Origin: an uncultured Oscillospiraceae bacterium
GTDB taxonomy: Bacteria > Bacillota > Clostridia > Oscillospirales > Acutalibacteraceae
Direction: 5' to 3'
Assembly: GCA_900554335.1 (NCBI GenBank)
Contig: USGT01000005.1
Location: 1-64,000, forward strand
DNA: 64,000 nucleotides
Part shown: piece after piece, positions 1 through 7,847 of the stretch
Numbering within the stretch: the first letter of the stretch is position 1
How the letters are laid out: the number at the start of each line of letters is the position of its first letter
Made by a program: the position numbers and the translations under genes
The notes under the pieces: generated by a model
What the model saw: the letters and a program-made list of their open reading frames with translations, nothing else
What the model was told of the DNA's origin: nothing
Databases searched by the model: none

Positions 1-143
1 AAACATCTAAATATTTTTACATTTACTTTTCAAAATATGATCTGTTTATTCTTTCAAAAGAAAATTTAGCAAACGAAGACCTTTCCAAGCTTCAATCTAT
101 TTTTAAAGCAAACATTAACAAAGATAAATTAGCAAAAAGATAA
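1..143 (+). CDS. C-terminal end of a YcxB-like protein (partial, duplicate copy)
   Basis: The window opens inside a reading frame that runs from codon 3-5 to a TAA at 141-143. Its DNA matches positions 600-742 at a constant offset of 599 bases. The first 100 or so bases are almost identical and divergence is confined to the last codons. This is therefore the 3' end of a paralogue of the next gene, and together they form a head-to-tail duplication. It encodes the C-terminal part of a YcxB-like (PH-like) cytoplasmic domain. The start lies outside the window. Confidence 0.75.
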   Translation, partial: TSKYFYIYFSKYDLFILSKENLANEDLSKLQSIFKANINKDKLAKR

Positions 144-163
144 AAAGAAAGGAAGTTTTAAAC

Positions 164-742
164 ATGGTAAAAACAGAAACAAAATACACTAAAAAAACCA
201 TAAGGGACTATGCCATATTTCACTTTTTAAGAAAATCACTTTCAAAAACAATTCTCAGCATAATTGTTATCATCCATCTTTTAATTTTACTTTACTTTTT
301 CGAATGTTTTATTTGTATAGGATTCCATTTTTCGCTCGTAAAAGTATTAGCATCTGGGCTTGAAATAAATGATTTAATTGATATTATAGGATTCATTATT
401 TTTCTAATGATTTTGCCTTCAATCTATTATTTCGGAATATATAAACCACTCGTTAGCCGCCTAAAAAGAAATTACAGAATTGAAAAAGACATGAAAATAG
501 ACTATGAATTTGGCGAAAATGAAGTGAAACTAAGTTTGCCAACTCCATTTGAAAATGACAGTTTCATCTACACCTACAATTCAATCGATAAAATTTATGA
601 AACATCTAAATATTTTTACATTTACTTTTCAAAATATGATCTGTTTATTCTTTCGAAAGAAAATTTAGCAAACGAAGACCTTTCCAAGCTTCAATCTATT
701 TTCGAAGAAAATCTTAATGAAAACAAATTCGTAAAAAGATAA
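164..742 (+). CDS. YcxB-like two-helix membrane protein
   Basis: A 192-residue protein with two hydrophobic segments (about residues 28-55 and 72-92), then a charged cytoplasmic C-terminal domain (about 105-190). This layout matches the YcxB-like family, whose function is unknown. The start is the ATG at 164, preceded by AAAGGAAG at about 148-154. It lies 20 bases after the stop of a near-identical partial copy and ends at a strong hairpin terminator. The protein is rich in Lys, Ile and Phe. Family assignment rests on topology and general sequence character; no catalytic motif is visible. Confidence 0.65.
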   Translation: MVKTETKYTKKTIRDYAIFHFLRKSLSKTILSIIVIIHLLILLYFFECFICIGFHFSLVKVLASGLEINDLIDIIGFIIFLMILPSIYYFGIYKPLVSRLKRNYRIEKDMKIDYEFGENEVKLSLPTPFENDSFIYTYNSIDKIYETSKYFYIYFSKYDLFILSKENLANEDLSKLQSIFEENLNENKFVKR

Positions 743-748
743 GAAAAA

Positions 749-778
749 CCCTCAGCCTAAGCTGAGGGATAATTTTTT
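749..778 (+). terminator. Intrinsic terminator after the YcxB-like gene
   Basis: An 8-bp perfect stem (CCCTCAGC 749-756 with GCTGAGGG 761-768), a CTAA loop and a T-tract at 773-778. It ends the YcxB-like gene and separates it from the convergent cell-wall gene. Confidence 0.85.
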
Positions 779-782
779 AGAT

Positions 783-1988
783 TTATTTAATTATTGAAAC
801 TTTAACATTTTTCCTTCCGAACTGTTTGCAAGAAGAATTCGAATTCATGAATATGTCAACAACTGCAGAACCTTTTCGGAGTGCTCCGCCTGTGTCTTGA
901 GCGGTGAGTTCTCTTCTGAATGATCCGTCTGTCGACTCAACCAAAATCCTCGAACCATAAGGGATAAGCTTAGGGTTAACCGCTACGGTAACTCCTTCAA
1001 CAGGTCTTGCACCAGTTGATGTTCTTGCTCCAGCCGAGGCTGTGTAAGCTGTTGCTGAGCCGTAAATAACTTTTGAAACTTCTTTTCTTTCTGAAGAATT
1101 TGAAGAAGCAGCAACTTTTGCAGGTTCAGAAGCAGGAGCCGAAACAACTTTTTTTGTTCCTTTAACCATAACTTTTGCCACAGGCTCAGAAATGATTGTG
1201 TCGCTTAAAATTTCTTCGTCAACAACTTCTCCATTTTGAATTTTCTGCCTAACTTTGAGTTCGTGCTGGCCGTCTCTGCCTTCTTCCAAAACTTTGGTTT
1301 CGCCTTCATTCATTGCGCTGCTTGTGTTAACCACAACTTCTCTTTCAAGAGTTTCGGTTCTAACGATTTCTTCAAACTTAATGTTTCCAACTTCAATTTT
1401 CATTCCGTCGTAAACTTTGCTCGAAACATCTTCGCTCACAGTGTCATCTTCGGCGAGGCTCACTCTCATGTGGTTGAGAACATCTTGAACAGTGTAGCTC
1501 TTCGGCATTAAAATTTCTTTTTCTTCGCCGTTTGCGCAAAGAATAACTTTAACCCTTTGAACAACCGAAATATTAAGATCCTTTGAAAGCGGGGTGCTAA
1601 GCGGAAGGCTCACGATATCATTCTCTCCAACTTCAATTCCCAGGCTTTTAAGAGCGTCCGAAACAGTTCCTTCAATCATTTTAACTGTGCATTTCTTTGT
1701 TCCGTTCAAAATAGTTACGTCAAAAGCTCTTATAACATTAACTTTGAGCGAACCATCCGGGTCATCAACTTTTTCAACTACATCTCTATCTGAAACTGTT
1801 ACTCCAACGCTTCCGAGAATGCTGTCAACGTTACTATCCAAAGTAACCGAATGTATGGTACTGTCATCAACATTTACATACACATCGCGTGCAAACGTCT
1901 GAACTGAGAAAATCGAAGCTGCACACAAGCTTCCCATTAATACTACCGAGCCAACCTTTTTAACCGGGCCTTTTATATCAAAAGTCAC
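783..1988 (-). CDS. YabE-like DUF348/G5/3D-domain cell-wall protein
   Basis: About 401 residues. An N-terminal membrane anchor or signal segment (about 8-28) is followed by ubiquitin-like DUF348 repeats (about 35-200), a G5 domain (about 205-280, with EEIVRTETLEREVV), a Ser/Ala/Lys-rich linker and a C-terminal 3D domain (about 305-400). The 3D domain carries its Asp motifs (TAQDTGGAL, VVDIF) and the family pattern TAYTASAGARTSTG. Known relatives (YabE, Rpf-like, YocH) act on peptidoglycan, so wall remodelling is inferred. The start is the GTG at 1986-1988, 7-8 bases after AGGAGG (1997-2002); an upstream in-frame ATG would put that SD inside the coding region. It is transcribed alone from a good sigma-A promoter about 110 bases upstream. 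Confidence 0.85.
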   Translation of the reverse strand: MTFDIKGPVKKVGSVVLMGSLCAASIFSVQTFARDVYVNVDDSTIHSVTLDSNVDSILGSVGVTVSDRDVVEKVDDPDGSLKVNVIRAFDVTILNGTKKCTVKMIEGTVSDALKSLGIEVGENDIVSLPLSTPLSKDLNISVVQRVKVILCANGEEKEILMPKSYTVQDVLNHMRVSLAEDDTVSEDVSSKVYDGMKIEVGNIKFEEIVRTETLEREVVVNTSSAMNEGETKVLEEGRDGQHELKVRQKIQNGEVVDEEILSDTIISEPVAKVMVKGTKKVVSAPASEPAKVAASSNSSERKEVSKVIYGSATAYTASAGARTSTGARPVEGVTVAVNPKLIPYGSRILVESTDGSFRRELTAQDTGGALRKGSAVVDIFMNSNSSCKQFGRKNVKVSIIK

Positions 1989-2103
1989 TGTAAATACCTC
2001 CTGACAATGCATAAATACAAGTTTTTATCGACTAGTAATGTATTTTGCCATTATTTTCAAAATTTCAAGATTTTCGAACTTCCAAAAGCTCGACACTTAC
2101 ACT

Positions 2104-2132
2104 ATGATATTAATCATTTTGTTTATTGTCAA
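2104..2132 (-). promoter_or_regulatory. Sigma-A promoter for the YabE-like gene
   Basis: On the minus strand, TTGACA (2127-2132), a 17-base spacer and TATCAT (2104-2109). This predicts a leader of about 110 nt before the GTG start. Confidence 0.7.
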
Positions 2133-2366
2133 GCGTATCGAAATAACTTTTTTATGAATAATGACGAATGTTTTAAACAGCTCTATAGTAATTTTACACT
2201 AAAATAAGATAATTTCAAGTTAAATATTTATGCAAATAGAATTATTAATCTATTTTACATATTTGTGAATTTGTGTAAATCTCTGAAATCAAATGGTTAC
2301 ATATTAGTTACAAATAATTACACCAATTTATGTTAAGTGATCCTTCAAACCCGCACTAAACCTGAG

Positions 2367-2396
2367 TTATCAAAAAAGTATTTCTGCGAATATAAT
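2367..2396 (+). promoter_or_regulatory. Possible promoter for the DUF11 protein gene
   Basis: A perfect -10 TATAAT at 2391-2396 with a weak -35 TTATCA at 2367-2372 (18-base spacer). Apart from this and the divergent promoter, the 455-base AT-rich gap 1989-2443 shows no ORF, repeat or RNA structure that I can support. Confidence 0.4.
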
Positions 2397-2443
2397 AAAC
2401 AATAATGACAATTTTTTAATTTTTACAAATCGGAGGTACAAAA

Positions 2444-3319
2444 ATGCCTACTCAAATATACAACACCGCCTCGCTGAGCTTTGAATGTGGTTCGCAAAAA
2501 GGCTTCGTTTCATCCAACATAGCCGTAACTACCATGCAAGAAGCCGTGAGCGTTTCCAAAACTGCGCTGAGCGACTCTTATTTTCAGTCAAGCGAAATTC
2601 CTTTTATTATTGAAATAACTAACAACGGTTTTGAAGAAATTAAAAACCTCACCATTCAAGACGACCTCGGGAGTTACACTTTAAACCAAAGCATCTGCGG
2701 CAGCAAGTTCACGCCTTTAACTTACATCGGCCCTTCGCTTTTATATATAGCAGGAAAATTCAGCTCAAACTTAACTCCAACTACCCTGCAAAACAAAATT
2801 GAATTCAAAATTGAAAGCATCCCAGCGAAATCAACCGCTCTGATAATTTACAAAACCATCACAAACGAATTTTCCCCGCTTGCTTTGGATTCCGAAATAA
2901 CAAACACCGTGGCTGTAACATCCGAAAGCCTTTCTAATATTAAGGAAGCTTCCTCCACGGTGAAAGTTAAAAACAGCGCTGACATAAAAATAATCAAAAA
3001 TATGAGCCCGAACCCCGTGCTTGCCGGCGAAAAAATAACCTACAGCTTTTCCTTATATAATTATGGTAACACAGACGCAACCAACGTCGTGCTGACCGAC
3101 ACCCTTTCGCCCTTGCCTTCAAATATTAGTGTGAAACTTGATTCAAACGACTTGCAAACAACGCAATTTTCATATATAGATGGAAATTTAACCATTCCTA
3201 GCGCAAATTCAGACCTAAACATTTCAATTCCCGCGGCAAAATTCATTCAAAACAACATAACAGGACTAATTTCGGTAAAACCTGGAATTACAACCATCAC
3301 CGTGAGCGGGCAAATATAA
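2444..3319 (+). CDS. DUF11-type (TIGR01451-like) repeat protein
   Basis: A 291-residue protein with a short N-terminal piece (NTASLSFECG) and two Ig-like beta-sandwich units of the DUF11/conserved-repeat type. The second unit (about 180-290) shows the typical sequence NPVLAGEKITYSFSLYNYGN followed by ATNVVLTDTLS. No signal peptide or cell-wall anchor is visible. Short leaderless DUF11 proteins of this kind are common in Clostridia and their role is unknown; a structural or spore/surface role is only inference. GGAGGT sits 8 bases before the ATG. GC content looks higher than in the surrounding spacers. No terminator follows. Confidence 0.7.
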   Translation: MPTQIYNTASLSFECGSQKGFVSSNIAVTTMQEAVSVSKTALSDSYFQSSEIPFIIEITNNGFEEIKNLTIQDDLGSYTLNQSICGSKFTPLTYIGPSLLYIAGKFSSNLTPTTLQNKIEFKIESIPAKSTALIIYKTITNEFSPLALDSEITNTVAVTSESLSNIKEASSTVKVKNSADIKIIKNMSPNPVLAGEKITYSFSLYNYGNTDATNVVLTDTLSPLPSNISVKLDSNDLQTTQFSYIDGNLTIPSANSDLNISIPAAKFIQNNITGLISVKPGITTITVSGQI

Positions 3320-3474
3320 CATTTAGACTGGAGATAACATTTTTTAAACCAAATATTATATAAATTATTCTAAAATTTTCAAACGACACTTTATATACTG
3401 TCAATATGTACAAGCTAGCCATAGTAAAACACCCTTGTTAGTTATTTAGATTTCACAATTTCATATAAAAATTA

Positions 3475-3503
3475 TTGACTTATTTTTTATATGCCTGTAT
3501 AAT
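3475..3503 (+). promoter_or_regulatory. Strong promoter ahead of the tRNA-like element and zinc-ribbon gene
   Basis: TTGACT (3475-3480), a 17-base spacer and TATAAT (3498-3503). Predicted transcription starts near 3510, about 14 bases before the tRNA-like sequence. Confidence 0.8.
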
Positions 3504-3523
3504 TTGTTTACTTATATAATCAT

Positions 3524-3593
3524 GCCCGAGTAGCTTAGCATAGTAGAGCGTTGTTCATATTCAGAGGTGTCGGTGCAAGTCCGTCCTAGGGCA
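3524..3593 (+). ncRNA. Degenerate tRNA-Met-like sequence
   Basis: Seventy bases that align to the tRNA cloverleaf. The acceptor strands GCCCGAG and CTAGGGC pair at 6 of 7 positions. The D stem is GCTT/GAGC. The T arm is GTCGG-TGCAAGT-CCGTC with one mismatch. An unpaired A73 follows, with no encoded CCA. The anticodon region contains TTCATA, pointing to CAT (Met or an Ile precursor). However, the anticodon stem forms only 3-4 pairs, and the region between the D and T stems is about 4 nt short. It is either a tRNA pseudogene or a tRNA-mimic leader. It is transcribed from a strong promoter with the zinc-ribbon gene. Confidence 0.5.
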
Positions 3594-3624
3594 AAATTTA
3601 TTTTTATAAAGTGAGGTATGTCTC

Positions 3625-3918
3625 ATGTACGAAGACAAAACTTTAGTCTGCAAAGAATGCGGAAATGAATTCGTTTTCACACAAGGTGAACAAGAATTCT
3701 ATGCTGAAAAAGGTTTCACAAATGAACCACAAAGATGCAAAAACTGCCGTGACGCACGCAAACGTGCTTTAAGACAAGGCGGAGAACGTGAAATTTTCAC
3801 AGCTCAATGCGCTTCTTGCGGCGGAGAAGCAAAAGTACCATTTAAACCACGCGAAGACCGTCCTGTATATTGCAGCGAATGCTTTGCAAAAATGAAGGAA
3901 GAAGAATCTGCTGAATAA
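3625..3918 (+). CDS. Small zinc-ribbon protein (zf-trcl type)
   Basis: A 97-residue protein with four CxxC knuckles: C9-C12, C38-C41, C61-C64 and C82-C85. The N-terminal half (TLVCKECGNEFVFTQGEQEF) matches the 'probable zinc-ribbon' domain, and the C-terminal CASCGG...YCSECF unit matches the CxxC-x17-CxxC type. Such proteins are widespread in Clostridia and of unknown function; nucleic-acid or ribosome binding is a guess. GTGAGGT precedes the ATG. It shares a transcript with the tRNA-like element and ends at a clear terminator. Confidence 0.85.
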   Translation: MYEDKTLVCKECGNEFVFTQGEQEFYAEKGFTNEPQRCKNCRDARKRALRQGGEREIFTAQCASCGGEAKVPFKPREDRPVYCSECFAKMKEEESAE

Positions 3919-3940
3919 TTTAAAGCGGTACTGAAAATGA

Positions 3941-3968
3941 AAGCTACGGCTAAGTTCGTAGCTTTTTT
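3941..3968 (+). terminator. Intrinsic terminator after the zinc-ribbon gene
   Basis: AAGCTACG (3941-3948) pairs with CGTAGCTT (3957-3964), followed by a T-run. A second inverted repeat (TAATCCA/TGGATTA, about 3977-4014) lies just downstream and has no T-tract. Confidence 0.75.
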
Positions 3969-4075
3969 CTTAGCTTGTAATCCATCGCCCGGCTCAAAAC
4001 CGAGTGGTGGATTATATGTTATTTAAACGAATTAGCTACTCACTATAAAATCAAACCAAAATTAAAGGTAAAATT

Positions 4076-4774
4076 ATGGAAAAGAATATAAATATAACCG
4101 AGCGCCTTAAAAAATGCGGGGCTATGGTTGAAAAAGGCAGCAAAATAGCCGACGTTGGAACTGACCACGCTTACTTGCCTATTTATCTTATAAAGGAAAA
4201 GAAGGCCACTCATGCCATTGCGTGCGATTTACGCGAAGGGCCGCTCGAAAATGCAAAAAAGAATATAAAAAAATTCGGCCTTGAAGAAAAAATTGAAACG
4301 AAACTTTCAAACGGGCTTGAAAATATAAAAGAAAACGAAGCAGACGAAGTAATCATCGCGGGAATGGGCGGAATTTTGATAAGTGAAATTCTTGAAAACT
4401 GCACCTGGGAAAATAAAATTAACAAAAAATTCATTTTACAGCCGATGAACCACGAAAAAGATTTAAGAGTTTACCTCGCGAAAAACGGCTATGAAACCGA
4501 AAACGAAGAAGCGGTGAATTGCATGGGCAAAAGCTACGTTGTGATAAAAACGAATTTCACCGGCAAAGCTTACAGTCTCACGGATTTAGAAAAATACATA
4601 GGGAGTTTAAAAGCTGAGAACGAACCTTCAGTTTGCTACATCAAAAAGCAGCTTCACGACCTTCAAAACCGCAAAAAAGGCGCTAATGCTAAAAACGAAA
4701 CGGAAAAAGAAAATTACTATTCAAAGTTAATCACCCAGCTTGAAAATATTTTGGAAGGCAGGAATTCACAATGA
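4076..4774 (+). CDS. trmK: tRNA (adenine-22-N1)-methyltransferase TrmK
   Basis: A 232-residue SAM-dependent methyltransferase of the TrmK (YqfN) family, which makes m1A22 in tRNA. The Rossmann motif I is KIADVGTDHAYLP (about residues 22-34) and the family signature IIAGMGG lies near residue 95. The C-terminal third is a Lys-rich helical extension typical of the family. The stop overlaps the ATG of the Nif3-like gene by 4 bases (ATGA), so the two are translationally coupled; this pair is conserved across Firmicutes. Start: ATG after AAAGG. Confidence 0.9.
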   Translation: MEKNINITERLKKCGAMVEKGSKIADVGTDHAYLPIYLIKEKKATHAIACDLREGPLENAKKNIKKFGLEEKIETKLSNGLENIKENEADEVIIAGMGGILISEILENCTWENKINKKFILQPMNHEKDLRVYLAKNGYETENEEAVNCMGKSYVVIKTNFTGKAYSLTDLEKYIGSLKAENEPSVCYIKKQLHDLQNRKKGANAKNETEKENYYSKLITQLENILEGRNSQ

Positions 4775-5535
4775 TCACAGTAAAAGAAATTTACGACTTT
4801 TTAAACGAAATCGCACCTTTTGATTCTTCAATGAGCTACGACAACACGGGCCTTTTGGCGGGAAATTTCGAAAAAGAAGTTAAAAAAGTTCTTCTGTCGC
4901 TCGATATAACAAACGAAGTTTGCTGCGAAGCCGCAAGCATCGGCGCAAATTTGATAATCAGCCATCACCCCGTGATTTTCAAAGCTATAAAAAACGTTGA
5001 TTTTAAAAGCCCGGTTGCAAACCTCATAAAAAATGAAATTAGCGCAATTTGCGCGCACACTAACCTCGACGTTGCTAAGGAAGGCGTTAATTTCGAGCTT
5101 GCAAAGGCTCTTAAACTTTCGGGGCTCAAAGCGCTTACTTTCGAAAATTCTTACCCCTTAGGTTTAGTGGGCGATTTAGAAAAAGCCATGAATTGCCGCG
5201 AATTTGCGCAGTTCGTTAAAGAAAATTTGCTTTGCGACGGCCTTAGATACACCGAAACAGGAAAAGAAATCAAAAAAGTTGCTGTTTGCTCGGGCTCTGG
5301 CGGAAGTTTAATCGAAGAAGTTTTTGCTGCAGGAGCTGACGCTTTTGTTACCGGCGAGATAAAACACAGCGACATTTTAAAAGCTAATTCATTCGGAATT
5401 CAAATAGTTGATGCCGGGCATTTTAAAAGCGAAAATGTGATTATTAAACCGCTCAAAGAAAAACTGGCATTAAAGTTTCCCGAAATTGAATTTTTCATTT
5501 CGAAAACCTTCACAGACGGGATAAAATTTTTATAA
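4771..5535 (+). CDS. Nif3-like dinuclear metal centre protein (YqfO family)
   Basis: A 254-residue short form of the Nif3/DUF34 family, lacking the inserted PII-like domain seen in longer YqfO proteins. Metal-binding motifs are visible: SHHPVIF near residue 67, AHTNLDVA near 96, and the C-terminal DAGHFKSE near 215, which supplies the last ligands. The family is conserved but its reaction is unresolved; 'GTP cyclohydrolase I type 2' is an old label. It is coupled to trmK by a 4-base overlap. Confidence 0.9.
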   Translation: MITVKEIYDFLNEIAPFDSSMSYDNTGLLAGNFEKEVKKVLLSLDITNEVCCEAASIGANLIISHHPVIFKAIKNVDFKSPVANLIKNEISAICAHTNLDVAKEGVNFELAKALKLSGLKALTFENSYPLGLVGDLEKAMNCREFAQFVKENLLCDGLRYTETGKEIKKVAVCSGSGGSLIEEVFAAGADAFVTGEIKHSDILKANSFGIQIVDAGHFKSENVIIKPLKEKLALKFPEIEFFISKTFTDGIKFL

Positions 5536-5567
5536 TCATACTATTATAGGCAAAAATGTAATATAAT

Positions 5568-5596
5568 TTGAAATATACAAATTAAAATAATATAAT
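5568..5596 (+). promoter_or_regulatory. Sigma-A promoter of glmS
   Basis: TTGAAA (5568-5573), a 17-base spacer and TATAAT (5591-5596). The leader would be only about 45 nt, too short for a glmS ribozyme. Confidence 0.65.
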
Positions 5597-5646
5597 GGAA
5601 TTTGTGATTTTTTATTTCATTTATATTTTTAAGGAGGAAAACACAG

Positions 5647-7476
5647 ATGTGTGGAATAGTTGGATATATAGGAAAAGGAAATGCAGTTCCTTTTTTGTTG
5701 CAAGGGCTTGAAAAGCTCGAATACAGAGGCTATGACTCTTCGGGAATAGCAATAAACTCAGAAAATAAAATTAAACTCATAAAGAAAAAAGGCAGACTTA
5801 AAGTCGTTGAAGACATAGTGAAAGAAACGCCTGATTTTACCTCTCACATAGGCATAGGCCATACGAGATGGGCCACTCATGGCGTTCCTTCGGACATTAA
5901 CGCCCACCCTCATATGTCTTCATGCGGTAATTTTGCGCTCGTTCACAACGGAATCATTGAAAATTACATAGAAATAAAGGAAAATTTAATCAAAAAAGGC
6001 TACTCTTTTGTTTCCGACACAGATAGCGAAGTGGTTGTTCAGCTTCTTAGCAGCCTTTATAATGGCGACTTTTTAGAAACCGTCAAAGAAACCGTTAAGA
6101 TGCTCAAAGGCGCATTTTCTCTTGGAATCATTTGCAAAAACGACCCTGACACTCTCATTGCTGCTTGCAAAGAAATTCCGCTTATCGTTGGAGTTGGCGA
6201 AAACGAAAATTACATAGCTTCTGGAATCCCTGCTATGCTTGCGAAAACTCGTAATATTTGCAGGCTTTCAAGCGGCCAAATGGCTGTGATTAAAGCTGAA
6301 GGGTTTGAAATTCTTGACTTTGACGGCAACCCGCAAAAGAAAGAAATTACAACCATTGATTGGCAAATAGACGCCGCTGAAAAGAATGGTTACGACCACT
6401 TTATGCTCAAAGAAATAATGGAGCAGCCGGATGTAATCAACGCAACTATTTCGCCACGCCTTGACGGATATGATTTAAATCTTGACAACATAGAATTTTC
6501 TGAAGAATATTTAAAGAATTTGAATAAAATTTCAATTGTCGCCTGCGGTTCGGCTTATCACGTTGGATGCGCTGCAAAATATTTCATGGAAGATGTTTTA
6601 AGAAAATCAGTTGAAGTTGACATTGCTTCTGAATTTAGATATCGTAACCCAATCGTTGACAAAAACACTTTGGTTATAATTATAAGCCAGTCGGGCGAAA
6701 CAGCCGACAGCATTGCAGCTCTTCGCGAAGCAAAAGCAAAAGGCGCTAGAGTTCTTTCAGTTGTAAACGTTATGGGAAGCACCATTGCAAACGAATCCGA
6801 TGACGTAATTTACACTTATGCCGGCCCTGAAATAGCCGTTGCAACCACAAAAGCTTACAGCGCACAGCTCATAGCGTTCTATCTTCTAACCCTCAAATTA
6901 GGAGTTTTGACGGGAAATCTTTCAAAAGAAGAGTTCAAAAAAATAATAGATAATTTGAAAGAAATTTCAAGCAAAATATCCGTTATACTAGAAAAAAATG
7001 AAGAAATTTTATCCGTTGCTAAAAAATGCTATGAATATGAAAAAATATTCTTCATCGGAAGAAATGTTGACTACGCTGTTTGCATGGAAGGCTCGCTGAA
7101 ATTAAAAGAAATTTCATACATTCATTCAGAAGCATATGCAGCTGGCGAACTCAAGCACGGAACAATCTCTCTCGTTGATGAAAACACCCTTCTCATTGCG
7201 CTTTCAACCCAAGAAAGGCTTCTTGACAAACTCGTTAGCAACATCAGAGAGGTTAAATCAAGAGGCGCAACCGTTCTTTCAGTGACAACCGAAGAAAACG
7301 AAGAAACACTGAAAAAAGTTTCAGACGAAGTGATTTCAATTCCGAACTCAATTCCAATGCTTCTTCCTTCTCTCGCTGTAGTTCCGCTTCAAATTCTTTC
7401 TTACCACGTGGCAAACCTAAGAGGATGCGACATAGACAAACCAAGAAATTTAGCAAAATCAGTTACTGTAGAATAA
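5647..7476 (+). CDS. glmS: Glucosamine-6-phosphate synthase (glutamine-dependent)
   Basis: A 609-residue full-length GlmS, which makes glucosamine-6-phosphate from fructose-6-phosphate and glutamine for peptidoglycan synthesis. The glutaminase domain starts with the nucleophile Cys2 (MCGIVGYIG). HTRWATHG and the VHNGIIEN loop follow. Two SIS isomerase domains span roughly 280-609, with SQSGETADS and the C-terminal AKSVTVE tail. AAGGAGG lies 7 bases before the ATG. The gene is monocistronic, with a promoter 50 bases upstream and a terminator just after the stop. No glmS ribozyme is present in the short leader. Confidence 0.97.
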   Translation: MCGIVGYIGKGNAVPFLLQGLEKLEYRGYDSSGIAINSENKIKLIKKKGRLKVVEDIVKETPDFTSHIGIGHTRWATHGVPSDINAHPHMSSCGNFALVHNGIIENYIEIKENLIKKGYSFVSDTDSEVVVQLLSSLYNGDFLETVKETVKMLKGAFSLGIICKNDPDTLIAACKEIPLIVGVGENENYIASGIPAMLAKTRNICRLSSGQMAVIKAEGFEILDFDGNPQKKEITTIDWQIDAAEKNGYDHFMLKEIMEQPDVINATISPRLDGYDLNLDNIEFSEEYLKNLNKISIVACGSAYHVGCAAKYFMEDVLRKSVEVDIASEFRYRNPIVDKNTLVIIISQSGETADSIAALREAKAKGARVLSVVNVMGSTIANESDDVIYTYAGPEIAVATTKAYSAQLIAFYLLTLKLGVLTGNLSKEEFKKIIDNLKEISSKISVILEKNEEILSVAKKCYEYEKIFFIGRNVDYAVCMEGSLKLKEISYIHSEAYAAGELKHGTISLVDENTLLIALSTQERLLDKLVSNIREVKSRGATVLSVTTEENEETLKKVSDEVISIPNSIPMLLPSLAVVPLQILSYHVANLRGCDIDKPRNLAKSVTVE

Positions 7477-7481
7477 TTATT

Positions 7482-7513
7482 TCCCCAAGTCAAGCCGGCT
7501 TGGGGATTTTCTT
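7482..7513 (+). terminator. Intrinsic terminator of glmS
   Basis: TCCCCAAG (7482-7489) pairs with CTTGGGGA (7499-7506), followed by TTTTCTT. It lies right at the 3' end of the convergent RHH gene. Confidence 0.8.
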
Positions 7514-7514
7514 A

Positions 7515-7694
7515 TTATTTAAAATTTTCAATGTCAATTTTTCCATTTTCGTTTTCATATCTTTTGACGTAATTTTCAATGATAAATTCAAGCTCTTTAT
7601 TGGCTGATCTCTTATTGCATTTGGCAATAGCCTTGATTTTAGATATTAAGTCTTCTGATATTCTCAAAGAAAATGGAGTATAGTAATTTGCCAT
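7515..7694 (-). CDS. Ribbon-helix-helix (Arc/CopG-like) DNA-binding microprotein
   Basis: A 59-codon frame. It begins MANYYTPFSLRISEDLISKI, continues with KAIAKCNKRSANKELEFII, and ends in a polar tail. The pattern of beta strand (PFSLRI), helix A and helix B (RSANKELEFIIENYVK) is the canonical Arc-like RHH fold, as in small repressors. GAGGTG lies 6 bases before the ATG at 7692-7694. The gene is divergent from a small secreted protein. The spacer carries TGATATCA palindromes beside both promoters, so auto-repression and control of the neighbour are likely (inference). Confidence 0.8.
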   Translation of the reverse strand: MANYYTPFSLRISEDLISKIKAIAKCNKRSANKELEFIIENYVKRYENENGKIDIENFK

Positions 7695-7719
7695 ATTTAC
7701 ACCTCATTTAATTTCACAT

Positions 7720-7735
7720 TGATATCAGAATTATA
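7720..7735 (-). promoter_or_regulatory. -10 box and operator of the RHH gene
   Basis: A minus-strand TATAAT (7730-7735) is followed directly by the palindrome TGATATCA (7720-7727), which would lie at the start of transcription. The -35 is weak. Confidence 0.5.
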
Positions 7736-7766
7736 TCCATTTGTATGCAAAATATAAGAATTATTA

Positions 7767-7795
7767 TTGACATCAAAATGATATCAAATTATAAT
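7767..7795 (+). promoter_or_regulatory. Promoter of the small secreted protein, with operator half-sites
   Basis: TTGACA (7767-7772), a 17-base spacer and TATAAT (7790-7795). The spacer holds TGATATCA (7779-7786), and TGACATCA (7768-7775) overlaps the -35. A bound repressor would block RNA polymerase. The same octamer recurs at 7720-7727. Confidence 0.75.
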
Positions 7796-7847
7796 ATTAA
7801 TGTTAGGAATTTTAAATTATTTTATGTTTTTGAAAGGAATGGAAAAA

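Larger units (their letters stand above)
1..742 (+). repeat. Tandem gene duplication, 599-base offset
   Basis: Positions 1-143 correspond without indels to 600-742. The first ~108 bases differ at only one or two positions; the last ~35 bases are more divergent. The repeat unit is one gene plus its short spacer. The sharp change from near-identity to divergence near the C-terminus suggests recent duplication or gene conversion. Confidence 0.75.

Noticed and set aside
3977..4014. TAATCCA/TGGATTA inverted repeat downstream of the zinc-ribbon terminator
   Set aside because: Short stem, no T-tract and no partner sequence; not enough to call a riboswitch or insertion-sequence end.
5536..5646. Possible glmS ribozyme upstream of glmS
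   Set aside because: The gap is only 111 bases and contains a promoter; the transcribed leader of about 45 nt cannot hold the ribozyme, and its conserved core is not seen.
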